From positions 1-64,000 of the forward strand of contig ARYC01017216.1 of NCBI GenBank assembly GCA_000711775.1: 64,000 bases of DNA. Direction: 5' to 3'. This DNA comes from Oxytricha trifallax (Eukaryota; Ciliophora; Spirotrichea; Sporadotrichida; Oxytrichidae). The notes under the pieces are model-generated. The model saw nothing but the letters and a program-made list of their open reading frames with translations. It did not search any database and had not been told where the DNA came from. A program made the position numbers and the translations under genes. Positions within the stretch are counted from its first letter, which is position 1; the number at the start of each line of letters is the position of its first letter. Positions 27,669 to 38,998 of the stretch are shown here, piece after piece.

Positions 27669-27899
27669 TCCTCGAAAAACCCATTTTGACCACTTTTTAT
27701 GTTTGTGAGAAATTATTGTATAATTTAATCCTTAATTAATAATATTTTTTAAATGGAGCAACTATATTAATAAGTATAATAAGATGAATTTGACTTAGAG
27801 TTATATAAGACTGTGAAGCATTTTACACTTTTTAAGCTACTTAACAAACACCTATTATGCAATCTGCTAAAACAGAATGTCTTTCGTAATGACTAATTT

Positions 27900-28654
27900 A
27901 CAAAATGCATTTTATTTTGTTAAGACTATAAGTACAGGTCAAGAAGATCACTTAGAAAAAGACTTAACATATACTGTCCAACAAACATGCCACTTAAAAT
28001 TCTTGAACATATAATCGTTAATCTCTATCCTTTCTGGTCTCAATATTTCGGAAATAGTTAAACAGCTTTAAGAAAACTTTATTTTAAGATAACAAGACAA
28101 TTTAATTGTAAACTATACTGAGTAATCAGAGATATTGTTAAAAATAAAATGATTTAAGAATAAGATATCTTCATATTAAGTGGTAATGTCCAAATTGACG
28201 AGTCCTTGTAAACTCACAGATCAGTATAGTATTATTTTCCAGAAGACACCATTAATATGATCGTTAAATTTGGATAGCGGGAATAATAGAAGAGGGGACA
28301 TAAAGATACAAAATTTTTAATGTTATAGATAGGACAACTTAAACATTAGAAAACATCATTTAAGCACATATAGAACCAGATAGTATTGCATATACTGATA
28401 GTTGGGCAAGCTTCTTAGGCATTTACTGGTAGGGTCTACAACTATATCACTAAATACATGTTCATTAATCATAGAATGCTATAAGAAGAACAATGCAACA
28501 CAGTAACTTAATAGAGGGACTTTGGGTAGTCCTAAAATACCATTTAAAACATCTTTACAACTCATTAACAGGTGACTCAGAGAGGGTGGAATGTTACTTA
28601 TACGAATTCTTGTGGAAAAGGAACTTAGCTTAATTCTTAAATTCATTTAACCGT
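27900..28654 (+). pseudogene. Merlin/IS1595-type DDE transposase, decayed
   Basis: Read with TAA/TAG as Gln, one frame carries VQIDES (catalytic D at 28197) and then KFGQREQQKRGHKD, matching the conserved GxRxxxxRGHK segment of ISXO2-like transposases. After a +1/-1 frame change at about 28360 the next frame gives AYTDSWASF (second D at 28397) and NLIEGLWVVLKYHLK (E at 28514), ending in the typical EFLWKRN. The D-to-E gap is 38 residues, normal for Merlin. Breaks seen are an in-frame TGA at 28119 and the frame change near 28360. The N-terminal zinc-ribbon part is not clear. The coding parts require the ciliate code, so the element lived in ciliates with that code. Confidence 0.8.
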
Positions 28655-28696
28655 TAAGAATATATATAGGGAATTTGCCCCTTGTGACCGCGTTTG

Positions 28697-28825
28697 GGGC
28701 TGCCCCTCTGAAACCCAGCTATGTTATATATAAAAGTTCCCTTTATCGCATATAAATCTATCATATAAAATGTATGTGTGACCAATTGTTGACTCTGTGA
28801 CCAATAGTTTACTATGTGACCAATG
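28697..28825 (-). repeat. Right terminal inverted repeat of the Merlin element
   Basis: Reverse complement of the left arm: gggctgcccc at the inner end, ctatgttatatataaaagttccc in the middle, and outer ggtcaca-type motifs ending ...gtgaccaatg at 28825. Confidence 0.85.
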
Positions 28826-29835
28826 TTATTTTATTTTATTTTTAAGTAAATAAATTTGAAACAAATTTCCTAATTTATTGTTTTATTCATATTAATTGTA
28901 GTTTTTAGATATATTAAGTAAAAAAAGATTTTATTTTACTTTGAATAAACTAAATAGACATAAATAAATATACTAAAATTATGGAATAAAATATAATTTA
29001 TTATAATTATTATCTTTATAATTATAAAAAATTATTGTAAAATTTTATAAATATTAATTTTCTGATAATTAATTATTTTGAGGGAAAACATTATAAATAG
29101 TTAAAATACATAAGTAGTCAATTATGATCTTTCCTTAATTTAATTTTTAATATTTTTGATTGATAATTAAAATTATAGATAAATTTGAAAATTAATATTT
29201 TTATAATTTAATTGTTTATTTTCTGCTATTATGAGATCTATTAATTCTGTAAAAAAACAAGATATATTTTTATATACAAAAGATATAATTAAAATGAATA
29301 TTAGTATTTATTGTACCACTGGTTAAAAATGTTTAATGAAATAAAAAAATTTATCAAAAGTGAAGAAATCATTATTAAATACAGAAATAATTACAAAAAT
29401 TACCTTATAATTTAAATATAAAGATTAACCACTTATATAATTATAAAATTTGAAGGTGTGTGAATTAGAGGAATTTAATAAAGCAAAATAAAATTTAATT
29501 GTAGATTTCTTATTTTATAAACATACTTAACAAAAGATAATCAATTGTTAATAACACTAACTTTTAAGATAAATTCAGATAATGAGTCATCGTAGAAATA
29601 GTTATATTTTTCAATTCATTTTTGAGAAGTTTTCCTTTGTCTGACACACCAAAGAATTTTTTTTATAGATCCAATTCTGATTCTATTTAGTCCTGACCCT
29701 ATCGTTCTCATTTCGATCGCAATTGATTATATTGTTAGTTATAGATCTAAAATAAAAAATAATTTTAGATATCTAAAATCTTTATTAAGTAATAATTATA
29801 TCGATAAAGATTTTTCATCCACACTGTGTTGGGAT
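28826..29835. other. AT-rich region, no supported gene
   Basis: Low-complexity A/T sequence. Nothing recognised apart from the short hairpin that follows. Confidence 0.45.
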
Positions 29836-29891
29836 GCTGAAGCTGCTACAGTGAAAGGATAGGATCTACATTCCGAGTAGCGGCTTTCAGC
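29836..29891. repeat. Short imperfect GC-rich hairpin
   Basis: gctgaagctgctac is followed about 25 bases later by gtagcggctttcagc, its imperfect reverse complement. It stands out from the AT-rich flanks. It may be a remnant of a small element or part of a non-coding RNA; the sequence gives no way to choose. Confidence 0.4.
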
Positions 29892-30120
29892 TCTATCAAA
29901 TAAAAAATTGTTGATTATTAAATACTATAATAATATATTATGTTTATCAAAACTATAAGTTTACTAATTATATAATAAATCCTATCGTATATATTTTAAA
30001 GATTAATTAAATTAATATAAATCAAATTAAATTAAATATCTTTATATAATTTTTTTAAAAAAATTAGATATTTTATCATTATTACTTTAAAAATTTTTCG
30101 AAAATCGCAGTAAAATAATA

Positions 30121-30536
30121 TTGTAGAAATACATTTGAATTTGGAAAATTAATTATAATTAAATTAAATATAAATCAAAATCGTGGCAGTTAAAGTTGGC
30201 CAATTTGAACGATCTAGGGCTCATTCGATAGAGAATTCAAAATTAGCTGGACTTTACTATTGGCGGTACTATTTTATCGCATCCCTGAGAGCGAGATAAC
30301 TCGACTTTAATTAAACTCATCTAAATTCATTAAATTATACCCTCACATTAAAGTGAAGTTATCTCGCTCTGGGGATGCGATAAAATAGTACCGCCAATAG
30401 TAAAGTCCAGCTAATTTTGAATTCTCTATCGAATGAGCCCTAGATCGTTTAAATTAGCCAACTTTAACTGCCACGATTTTGATTTATATTTAATTTAATT
30501 ATAATTAATTTTCCAAATTCAAATGTATTTCTACAA
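30121..30536. mobile_element. Foldback MITE, copy A
   Basis: 416 bp that is one near-complete palindrome: ttgtagaaatacattt at the left end and its reverse complement at the right, with arms of about 185 bp. The arms include atcgtggcagttaaagttgg and ggactttactattggcgg. The loop holds taaactcatctaaattcatt. Flanking TA on both sides is the Tc1/mariner-type duplication. It has no coding capacity. Copies B (41159-41569) and C (54300-54718) share ends, arms and loop, so this is a non-autonomous family. Confidence 0.9.
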
Positions 30537-30916
30537 TACTAGTTTTTTTTATATATTTTTATTTATTTTTCTAATTTTAGGCTCAGATATATGTTGTCTT
30601 AGTTTAATTATATAAAATATGAGGAAAAAACTAATAATTAGTGAAACTGAATCTTAATAAATATCAAAATCATATTTATAATTAAATTTAATTTATATCG
30701 CTGATATGTAATTACTCTTTGAAAATAGTTAATTTTAGTAATTATTTAATATAATTCTTTATTATTTTTATTCTCATATTTATAAAAGGGTTTTCAATTT
30801 TATAATAAGATAAAATTAATTATATTAAAACATATGAGATTTCCAGATGTAACCTGTAAAATAAATTTAATTTTTTTATAATTAATTTTTATTACGTATA
30901 AAACTTTATTAAATTA

Positions 30917-31653
30917 ATAAGGTAGAATTTTTTTGTAGTAAGTGAAAATTTATATGAAATACAGATACAGACTTATATAGAGAAATTAGCATTCAGTATA
31001 AAGGGAACCTTTACAGCTATATCTGCAGATTCTTATTATAAAACGATGCCAGATATTTTCCCTATCTTAGTTCAGCTTAGGATTTGCATTTATTAATCGC
31101 CGCAAAAAATTTTTGCATCAGATCAGCATTCTTAATTTATAGGCCTCTCTAAGCCTTATAATCTCCATTTATGTTAATTCTTAATTATAATAATTATTAT
31201 TAGGCTTTAATTTTTTTAAATTATTAAAATTAAAATATGGACCTTATTAAAAAGAAATCTCTATAGAGAATTTTAATTAACCATAAATTATTTAACTTTT
31301 GAATTAAACTTTTTAAAGTTTAATTAATAATAATTATTATAATTAAGAATTAACATAAATGGAGATTATAAGGCTTAGAGAGGCCTATAAATTAAGAATG
31401 CTGATCTGATGCAAAAAAATTTTGCGGCGATTAATAAATGCATATTGCTATAAGCTACCCTAAGCTGAACTAAGATAGGGAAAATATCTGGCATCATTTT
31501 ATAATAAGAATCTGCAGATATAGCTGTAAAGGTTCCCTTTATACTGCTTTTCATTCTTAATTGCTTCTTGTTCTTAAATGCAAATTTCTCTATATAAGTC
31601 TGTATCTGTATTTCATATAAATTTTCACTTACTACAAAAAATTCTACCTTATA
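30917..31653. mobile_element. Long foldback element, 285/330-bp arms
   Basis: Left arm about 30917-31202 and right arm about 31325-31653 are inverted copies, meeting at ataaggtagaatttttt / aaaaaattctaccttat. Between them is a ~120-bp AT-rich loop. The right arm has two extra segments of roughly 15 and 30 bp (near 31440 and 31550) that the left arm lacks. It lacks coding sequence. The ends differ from the other MITEs, so it is a separate family. A target duplication is not clear because the flanks are AT repeats. Confidence 0.8.
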
Positions 31654-32758
31654 TATATTTTCATTATTTTAATAATTATGTAAATTAAAATATAATGTCA
31701 TCAACAAAAATAAAGAAAATTTAATATTAATTAAACTACGGGGCATAAAATTTAAATAAATATTTTAAACATTTTTATATTATTATTTCCTATAACAATA
31801 ATTATCACAAAGATTGAGGACTTTTAGGATAAGTGGTTTCTGGTAATTATCTTAGAATAGAAATAGAGCTAAATGGACGTAAAGTATTTTTTTTAATTAA
31901 AATTATGGATTTATAATAGATTTATTTTAATATTTAAAAATTTATTCTAGCATATGATTTTTCTATAGCCTAATTTGAATTTTTATCGAAATTTGACTCA
32001 CAAATAATTGCTATAGAAGTTATCACTGGTATAGCTTTCTCAAAACACATTCTATCAATACTTTTAATGACAGTGAACATAGAGCTTAGAATTAATAAAT
32101 AGTACTAATCCTTATTTATGTTTTAAAAATATAATAATTACCATATTATATTAAATTAATTTTAATTACAAATGTGGAAATCAAAAATACAAAAGAAATA
32201 AAAAAAAATTAGAATTAATTTAGAATTTTTTTTGGATTTATATCTCTCTTCATTTTCATACTAAATCAATTTGATATATATATATATATATATTTATAGC
32301 ACATAATTTATGCAATTATATCTTTTTGAATTATAGATTTTTAGTTTATTTAAATAGTAACTAAAAATAGTGCTTTTGTTTAATTAAATTTTCTATAACA
32401 GTATTCGAGTTTATAATTGATAGCAATTGTTGACATATTTTTTACAAGTAAATAAATAAATATTTGAAGCATATATTTCGCCTCATAATGAAGTTAGAGA
32501 AATAAAAAAAGCTGTTATTTTTTAATTTATTTATTTATAAAACCCCAAGAGTAAAATTTGAATTAATTGTGAATTTGAATTTTTGGTAAATATAGTATTT
32601 TTATTATTATAAACATTTTGGTAGCTTTCTAATAAATTAACATAGTACAATATATATATATATATATAAGCCCTTAATCAAAAAACATAAAGCTACCAAA
32701 TTATTAAGCGTGATTTAATTAAATTTTATTTTTCCTTATCTCCTTCTATTATAATAAT
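31654..32758. other. AT-rich region with (TA)n runs and a hairpin
   Basis: No supported gene. Contains (TA)n at about 32275-32293 and 32650-32669. The second run sits inside an inverted pair: cattttggtagctttctaat (about 32615-32634) and ataaagctaccaaattatt (about 32687-32705). The pair could be a small element or end sequence of the adjacent GC-rich element, but no partner was found at the other side of that element. Confidence 0.4.
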
Positions 32759-32780
32759 TTTGCCTTCAATCTCCAGCCGT

Positions 32781-34458
32781 GATGCTCAGCCCGGATAACA
32801 GGATGACTAAGAACATCATTAACTTCCTGTCACCATCACCAGTGGAGCTCGACCAGCCAGTGCTGCCGCCCCACCTTCGTGCCCTCCTCGCGCCGTCGCA
32901 TATTCCTGAAGCTACCATTTTTGAGATAAGATTGAGATGCTTACTGGATAATACGACCGTTGGGAAGAGATCTAAGAAAGAGATTGTGGACCTCGCTTCA
33001 ACCATCTTTGGCGACAGTGTTATTACGCACTATAAGGGTTGGTGAACTCAATGATTGAAATACACACATCAGTCCGCAAGCTTACATTTGTGGAAGATGA
33101 TGCCAAATAGAAGTTTATTGAGATGGAGGAGACGATGGAGGCTACTATGTGAGATGCGACGAAAGATAAAAGAGATGGAGGCACGCCCAAGGCTAGAGGT
33201 GGAGGCCCTATATAATACACAATGGCAAAAACTCCAATAGAAAATGAAGATTTGACAATAGAACAAACCTTGAAACCTTACAACCATAATTAATAGGAGA
33301 TGACACCCTCAGCAGGTCCTAGTAGAGGATGTACAGATCCTTTACCAAGGTACTCATCACCGAGCGACTTATCTCCAGACTTGAGCAATAAACTAAGCAA
33401 CCTACTAGAATAAATTAAACAAAAAAATAAACAAACAATAAAAATCCAACCCACCAACAAATAACCGTAAGACAAGAAGTTGCACAATAAACCAGCATCT
33501 GCAAGGCTAACGGACACCCAACTCCAAGAAATGTATATCAAGGCGACCACAGATCAGAAGCACCTCCAGAACTACTTCCTAACGACGCTATCACTACTTA
33601 ATACAGCTGAGAGAAGAGAGCAGGATGCCTAGAGGGAGCAGGTTAATTTAATCATGCTTGGTCTGGACGCCATTAAACGGTCGAGGGAGTCTCGACTTAA
33701 GGATGCTTAGGATGATCAAAAATGCTGCTAGCACAAATATATGAGGACCAGGTTATTCCAAAAAACAAAGTTCAAGAAGCATTCACGGTACTGCCTGCTG
33801 AAGCCCGAGGTTAACGGCTACATTTCAACAGCTATCAGCAAGCTACGACCCCTTGTGCAGAGGCTCTTCAATGCAACCAACGATGGAATGGCCAACCAAT
33901 TGTATAAACTATTCAATGACACTCTTCAAACCAACACCTTCTCCAAGCGCACTCTCTGGATAATTACAGGGTAGAGAATAGCTTTTAGAATCAGAGGAAT
34001 CCGCCAGGAGAAATTTCTTCTCATGCAGACGAAATCGAAACCACTCATAAATGAAAACGAGGATGGCCATCTTTATCTTGAGACTGGCACCAATATACTA
34101 CCACCTGGCACTCACCCCCTCTGTTGATGGACAACGCGTCCTACCACCGTAGCAGCTACACCAATAGCGTCCTGCAGAAGCTAAACGTCCCCATCCTCTT
34201 TCTGGGCACCTACTAGTACAACATGGCTCCAGTGGAAAAAGCATTCAGGTTCATTAAGTGCCGCAACCTCAACCCCATGCTCCTGCCTGTCTCTACGAAG
34301 TAAGTTTACCTTCCTTAATAGGCTATAGGAAGCAACTGCGGCGCTATGCGCAGGCCCTGGCTGTGCCGCTCTCACACCTGGACATGCGGTGTCTCACCGG
34401 CGCGTTCGCATGCTCTTTGGTCGATGCCCTGAAGCATCTGAGCCTGCAGGCTGTCTGA
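32781..34458 (+). pseudogene. Tc1/mariner-like DD34E transposase, frame-broken
   Basis: N-terminal part 32781-33044 (MLSPDNRMTKN..., then KKEIVDLASTIFGDSVITHY) looks like a helix-turn-helix region. A second frame opens at about 33036 (MIEIHTSVRK), has an in-frame TGA at 33150, and then runs open for about 320 codons to TGA 34122-34124. The catalytic end is in another frame: LLMDNASYHRS with D at 34130 and APVEKAFRFIK with E at 34235, exactly 34 residues between, as in Tc1. Either of two frames can follow (to TGA near 34456); a 22-nt GT..AG segment at 34300-34321 may be an intron. The first catalytic D was not pinned down. At least three breaks are visible. Confidence 0.65.
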
Positions 34459-34819
34459 TACTGTAATTGATTCTGGTTTTGGCCACCAATCTGCGAAATC
34501 ACGAATCACCCAGACTCTATTAAAAGTGCCAAAACCCCACCATTCTTATTTGAAATTTATTTCAGCCTGGGAAACAACTGTCTGTGTCGTAGATTAGAGG
34601 ACGATGCGTCTTTTCAAGGGCTCTCGAATGACTATCTTTGCTGGGCTTCAATGTTGTTTTTACCCTCAAATTCCTCTAAAACACTGATTTGGTAAGTTAG
34701 GCAAACTTTTAATACTAAGATTTTTAATAGGCCAATTAAGTCCAATTCCCAATATTTAAAATCTAATACGCCCTATTAAAATTATAATTTATTTTAAGAA
34801 TTAAACTTTGATATTAGAA

Positions 34820-35397
34820 ATGGAGTCAAGTTCAGATCAAAGCAAGGGTCCTCAACAACAGAGCCATTAGCAAGGACCACTTGGCAAGGGAGAGGCCTAC
34901 AGAGTGAGAGACATCCTCCAAGTGAAGGTCATCAGGAACGCCATTCACGCCAAGGTCATGTATGAAAACGATCCTCGAGGAAAGGCAGTGTGAGTGGAGC
35001 ACTCGAAGCTAATTTATCCATGTGATCGAGCCAGAGTTGAGTCTTTTGTCAGTGAGAAGATGCCAAGGCTCCATGACCCCCCTACTAAAACATCTACGCG
35101 GGAGCGTTCTCTGATTGAGACAAGGACGAATGAATTAGTTCAAGTGATAGCGATGATTCTGACAGCAGTTCGCAAGATTCTCATAAGGTTAGTGTGAATG
35201 GAAACTCTCATAAGTTGGCAGGCCACCAGCAAGAGGAGGAATGCAAGGGACAGATGGAAGATGCCAGCATGAGTGAAGAAGATTCAGAGCAGCCTGAGCA
35301 GAGTCAGATTCTTCATCAGTTTGACCAAGAGACTAGAATGCTTCTCGATTCTTTCAAAAATTACCAAATCGAAAACCCAATTGCTCAAGACTTAAAT
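34820..35397 (+). pseudogene. Second ORF of the GC-rich transposon, function unknown
   Basis: Starts ATG 34820 (MESSSDQSKGPQQQ). A compact basic region follows (GEAYRVRDILQVKVIRNAI... then VEHSKLIYPCDRARVESFV). An in-frame TGA at 34991 falls inside this region, at a place where the protein otherwise reads on. From about 35130 a different frame takes over and is strongly acidic and Ser/Gln rich (SDSDDSDSSS, then EEDSEQPEQSQILHQ) up to about 35397, where GC-rich sequence ends. The order basic/globular then acidic tail suggests an accessory protein of the element. A chromodomain-like reading of the first half is only a guess. Confidence 0.45.
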
Positions 35398-35400
35398 TTA

Positions 35401-37316
35401 TATATTAAAGTATTTTATTTATTATTGATTAATTTAACATTCACAAAATTCGCTCAAATTTTACTCTTGGGGTTTTATACATTTTATATAATTCATATTA
35501 TAATTAAAATTAATATCAAAATAATAATTTATACAGATTCCTTATTCATACTATTTTTTAAAAAAATAGTTATATTATTGAATTAAAAAATAAATATATG
35601 TAAATTATTTATATTTAAAATATAATATTTCATAATGCATTTTATAATATTTTATCTTATTTTATATTAATTGTAAATCACTTCTTTTTATCATTATGAT
35701 ATAATGATGATTATATAAATTGATAATGTTTTTATTATTATAATTATTATTATAATTATTTGACTATATAATATTTAAACAACTTAAAATATATAGAGAT
35801 GAGAAGTCTCTGAAATAACTCAAATTACTAATAAATTAACATTTGATATATTTATATTTAAAGTATGTGAATATATAATATCTAATAATTACTGTTTTGT
35901 TTTTATTTTATTACGTGCTCGTGCCATTACTCTGCCTCTAGAATTAAAATTAAAAAAAAGATAGATTATTACAATAAAACATAACATCATTAAAAAAATT
36001 TTAATAGCTTTTTTTATATATTAAATATACAAATGATTTTGCAAATAAATAATTAGCTGATTAATTTTTCAATTTTTATATAAATTTATTTTATTATAGA
36101 TTAAATTTAATCTGAGCTTTAAACAATTTAGTAATTAGAATAAAATACAAATTAAAAAATAATTTTAAACTGTAATTTTTTGGCTTTTTAGATATATATT
36201 TTTTATTAAAAAACTTAGGGATTAAAATTAAATAATCTAATTATTAATAATTTTGTTTTTTATGATAATACTGAATGTAGATATCATTAAAATCTAAATC
36301 ACGATTATTCCTATTTTAAATTCTTGAATATTATGTGCGTTTTAGTTTTTTATATATTTTTGATACATTTTTAGATTGAAATCTTACAATTATTTAAAAA
36401 TTTTGATATTAAATATTATTGGTTTTTTGTTGTTGATTTGATTAAAGTATAATTTGCTTTGTTATTTTTGTTAAATAGAGATATTTATAGAAATTATAAA
36501 GGTAGAGATTTTGAGGAATAAAAATGTATAAATTATAGTAAAGTAAAGTAGTTTATATCTAAAGCTGCTTATGTGTAATTTTTATAAAAATATATGTTAA
36601 TTAATATATTATTTGCAAATAAAAACAAAAATTATTTGATTATTTACAAAATATTTTCTTCAACCAATCAATATTTTTCAATAAAATTAAAATCAAATCA
36701 TAAGACAACAAGTTAGAGAGGAGAATTCTTCAAAAAAATCTATTAAAACTGCATTTAAAATATTATTATTGAATTATATAGATAAATAATTTTATTTTAT
36801 CACATTATATCATACATAGCTTATAAATACTTTAATTTTATAATATTAAACAATTGATTAATTAATATCTTATATTCACAATTTTTTATGTGTTTATTTA
36901 TCATTAATGTTTGATTATGAATAATAAATTTATTTAAAATTAAAAAAAATTATTTTTATTAATATTTTATAAATTAAATATAATATTATATGTATTAAGT
37001 ATATTCATAAAAGCTTCAAGTTAACAAGAGATATAATAAAGCAGAATAAGATTTGCGTTCTATTTTTAATTAAATATAATCTAAATTTAATATAATTATT
37101 AAATTTACTTCTCATTTTTAATGAATATAATCAATAGGTTTCAAATTAATTGACTCAAAATTATATATAATTATTAAGAATTTTAACATATTATTTTTAT
37201 TGAATTATAAAATCACATATAATACAAACAATCTAATTAATTTAATAAACAGTCACATACATAGTTTAATTGCATCAATAGTTATTTCCTATATTTTTCT
37301 AATTGAGATTTTTTAA
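35401..37316. other. AT-rich region, no supported gene
   Basis: Open frames run from the preceding element into AT-rich DNA (to about 35586), but composition there is that of the flanks. Nothing else recognised. Confidence 0.45.
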
Positions 37317-38115
37317 ATGTCGATCTAAACTCAGCTTTTTCTTATGGTCTCCTGTTAATTTAATCTTTTTGAAAAAATCATTTTGATTCTTAAAATTCAA
37401 ATGAATTTTGCTATTTTCTTTATGAAAATATAGGGTGCCTTTTAGAATATCTCTAATAAAATCAATGAACTTTTTATATTTAGTAGGAACTCATAAATAT
37501 TAATCTATATCTAAGTCCATTTTGCAATATTATAATTGGAAAATAGCATTAAATTTTAGAGCCGACATACAATGTTTATGTTGATTGTCCAGCGTATAAT
37601 GTTATTAAAAGACTTTCTAGTGACCTTTTAAAGAGATTGATGAATTTAAGAATATTTGAAGATAATATAATTTAAAATCAAATTAAAAATTTATAAAAGA
37701 TTATCAATAACGCAAACATAAAAACTAGCCATGTTCTCCTTGAAAATAGCTTTAATTAACTTGAGCACTAATGAATAAATGCTTTAACTCATTCATCTAT
37801 TTAAAAAGTCGCCGGAAAATGTTTAAAAATTATTTTTAGGAGCAAATCATTTCTTAACAATGTCTGTATGACTTAAAATTAATGATCATTCTCCAAAAAG
37901 AACTTAGAGATTTCAACAAGGACATTGAACTAAGATCTAAGTATTCATACTAATTAGAAAGGTTTCATTAATATCATAAAAAAGTTAAAAAGGCACCGTT
38001 TATATTCCAAACGAAATATAGCAAGATCCGTTGGAAAATGATAGATAAAGCAAAATTTAAGTAATATCAAATAAATAAATAAAATCAAATTCTAAATTCT
38101 TAAAAATTTTCTTGA
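37317..38115 (+). CDS. Unrecognised coding-like region, two overlapping-style frames
   Basis: Not recognised. ATG 37317 to TGA 37638 gives 107 codons in the ciliate code. From 37765 to TGA 38113 another frame is open for 116 codons and has the most gene-like sequence here: KELRDFNKDIELRSKYSY, QLERFHQYHKKVKKAPF, TKYSKIRWKMIDKAKF. Between them, a third frame (37561-37760) reads EPTYNVYVDCPAYNVIKRL. Composition is less AT-rich than the flanks, with CG-containing codons. This may be a gene with short introns whose junctions I could not phase, or a decayed one. Confidence 0.35.
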
Positions 38116-38814
38116 ATAAAAATGCATGACATGACATTCATAAAATAAAAAAAAATTTAATAATTTTGCAATTATCTTAATTTATTATTTCATAATAAAA
38201 TATCATTAAATGTATTCTAAAAATTATATTTAATATTTATTTATATTAAAATAAAATAATAATGTATTAAATTTTAAATAATTTACAATAAAATGATAAT
38301 TAATAATCAAAAATTTAATTTTTATTTTATTATATATTTTAATTATACTTGGGTGCTTTTGTAGATATTTTAGCTATATATAAATAACAATATCATAGAA
38401 ATTTAATTCATATAATATAGAAATTATTAATTAATCATTTCAAAGTATTTAAATACAGAATTATATAAAATTTTATTTGACACTTAATTAAAAATTTTGT
38501 AAAATTTGTAATTCATTTATTTTAGAAGACATTTAACATAAGATTAATAATTGATATAAAATTATATTAAATGATAGAAAAATAATGAAATATAATATTT
38601 TTAATTTTAAGTAAGCAAGATAGTATAAATTTAAAATCAAGTGTAATCAGTAATTGAAATTAATATTTATTATTAAATGATTTAATAATTTATCATCTTT
38701 TTAATAACTATCTTTTTATTTCATATATTAACATAACTTGGCTTTCATAATTATTTTGCAGGTAATAATTTTTAATTATTTTTTAACTTAATTGAGCTAA
38801 ATATTGGAGACCCC
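38116..38814. other. AT-rich region, no supported gene
   Basis: Low-complexity A/T sequence; nothing recognised. Confidence 0.45.
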
Positions 38815-38998
38815 GATCATATGACCAGGTCTCATTTGTGAACTCCATACCGTCAAAATGATCAATTAATTAGTTATATTTTTAATGAGAACCTATTGAT
38901 GATCATTTGCCGATAAAACCGTTGTAGTGTCTGGGGATTATTCTAAGCGTTCTCTTATGTTTGGCAGGCTGCCACCCTCCTGCAGACCTGGTAATCAT
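38815..38998 (-). mobile_element. Short GC-rich element with terminal inverted repeats, copy 2
   Basis: 184 bp, related to 22204-22353 but in the opposite orientation. The ends are gatcatatgaccaggtct (38815-38832) and the imperfect inverse agacctggtaatcat (about 38984-38998). Read on the minus strand it shares, in order, CCAGG, GAGGGTG-GGC, AATCCCC, AACGGTTTTATCGGCAAA and CCTGGTCATATGATC with copy 1. It carries an AT-rich insertion of roughly 30-40 bp in the middle (around 38855-38885). More diverged than a recent copy would be. Confidence 0.6.

Larger units (their letters stand above)
27520..28825 (+). mobile_element. Merlin-family (IS1595/ISXO2-like) DNA transposon
   Basis: About 1306 bp bounded by long inverted repeats, left 27520-27668 and right about 28697-28825. 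The innermost ~100 bp of the arms (from caca.tacattttatatg to the gggcagccc end) are almost identical. The outer parts contain three to four spaced copies of the subterminal motif attggtcaca. Inside is one decayed transposase frame with IS1595-type motifs. Merlin elements usually make 8-9 bp target duplications, but none is evident, so the exact ends may be off by a few bases. The near-identical arms argue for a fairly young insertion. Confidence 0.85.
32760..35400 (+). mobile_element. GC-rich Tc1/mariner-type transposon, decayed, two ORFs
   Basis: A 2.6-kb block whose base composition is close to balanced, whereas everything around it is extremely AT-rich; the change is abrupt at both sides. 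It carries a DD34E transposase frame followed by a second ORF, same strand. TAG/TAA occur at Gln-like positions (for example the TYQYNMAP segment), so it is adapted to the ciliate code. Terminal inverted repeats could not be identified. Ciliate Tc1/mariner relatives (TBE, Tec, and Paramecium elements) are also multi-ORF. GC-rich codon use may mean recent arrival from another genome or selection on the element. Confidence 0.7.

Noticed and set aside
30995-31015. Shared ataaagggaac string between the foldback at 30.9 kb and the Merlin inverted repeat
   Set aside because: The match is only about 11-15 bp, and the surrounding arms do not align; treated as coincidence.
32766-33550. Several short minus-strand ORFs in the GC-rich island
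   Set aside because: They overlap the plus-strand transposase frames, which carry the catalytic motifs; these are antisense shadows.
34181-34375. Minus-strand 64-codon ORF
   Set aside because: Antisense to the DNASYH..APVEKAF catalytic end of the transposase.
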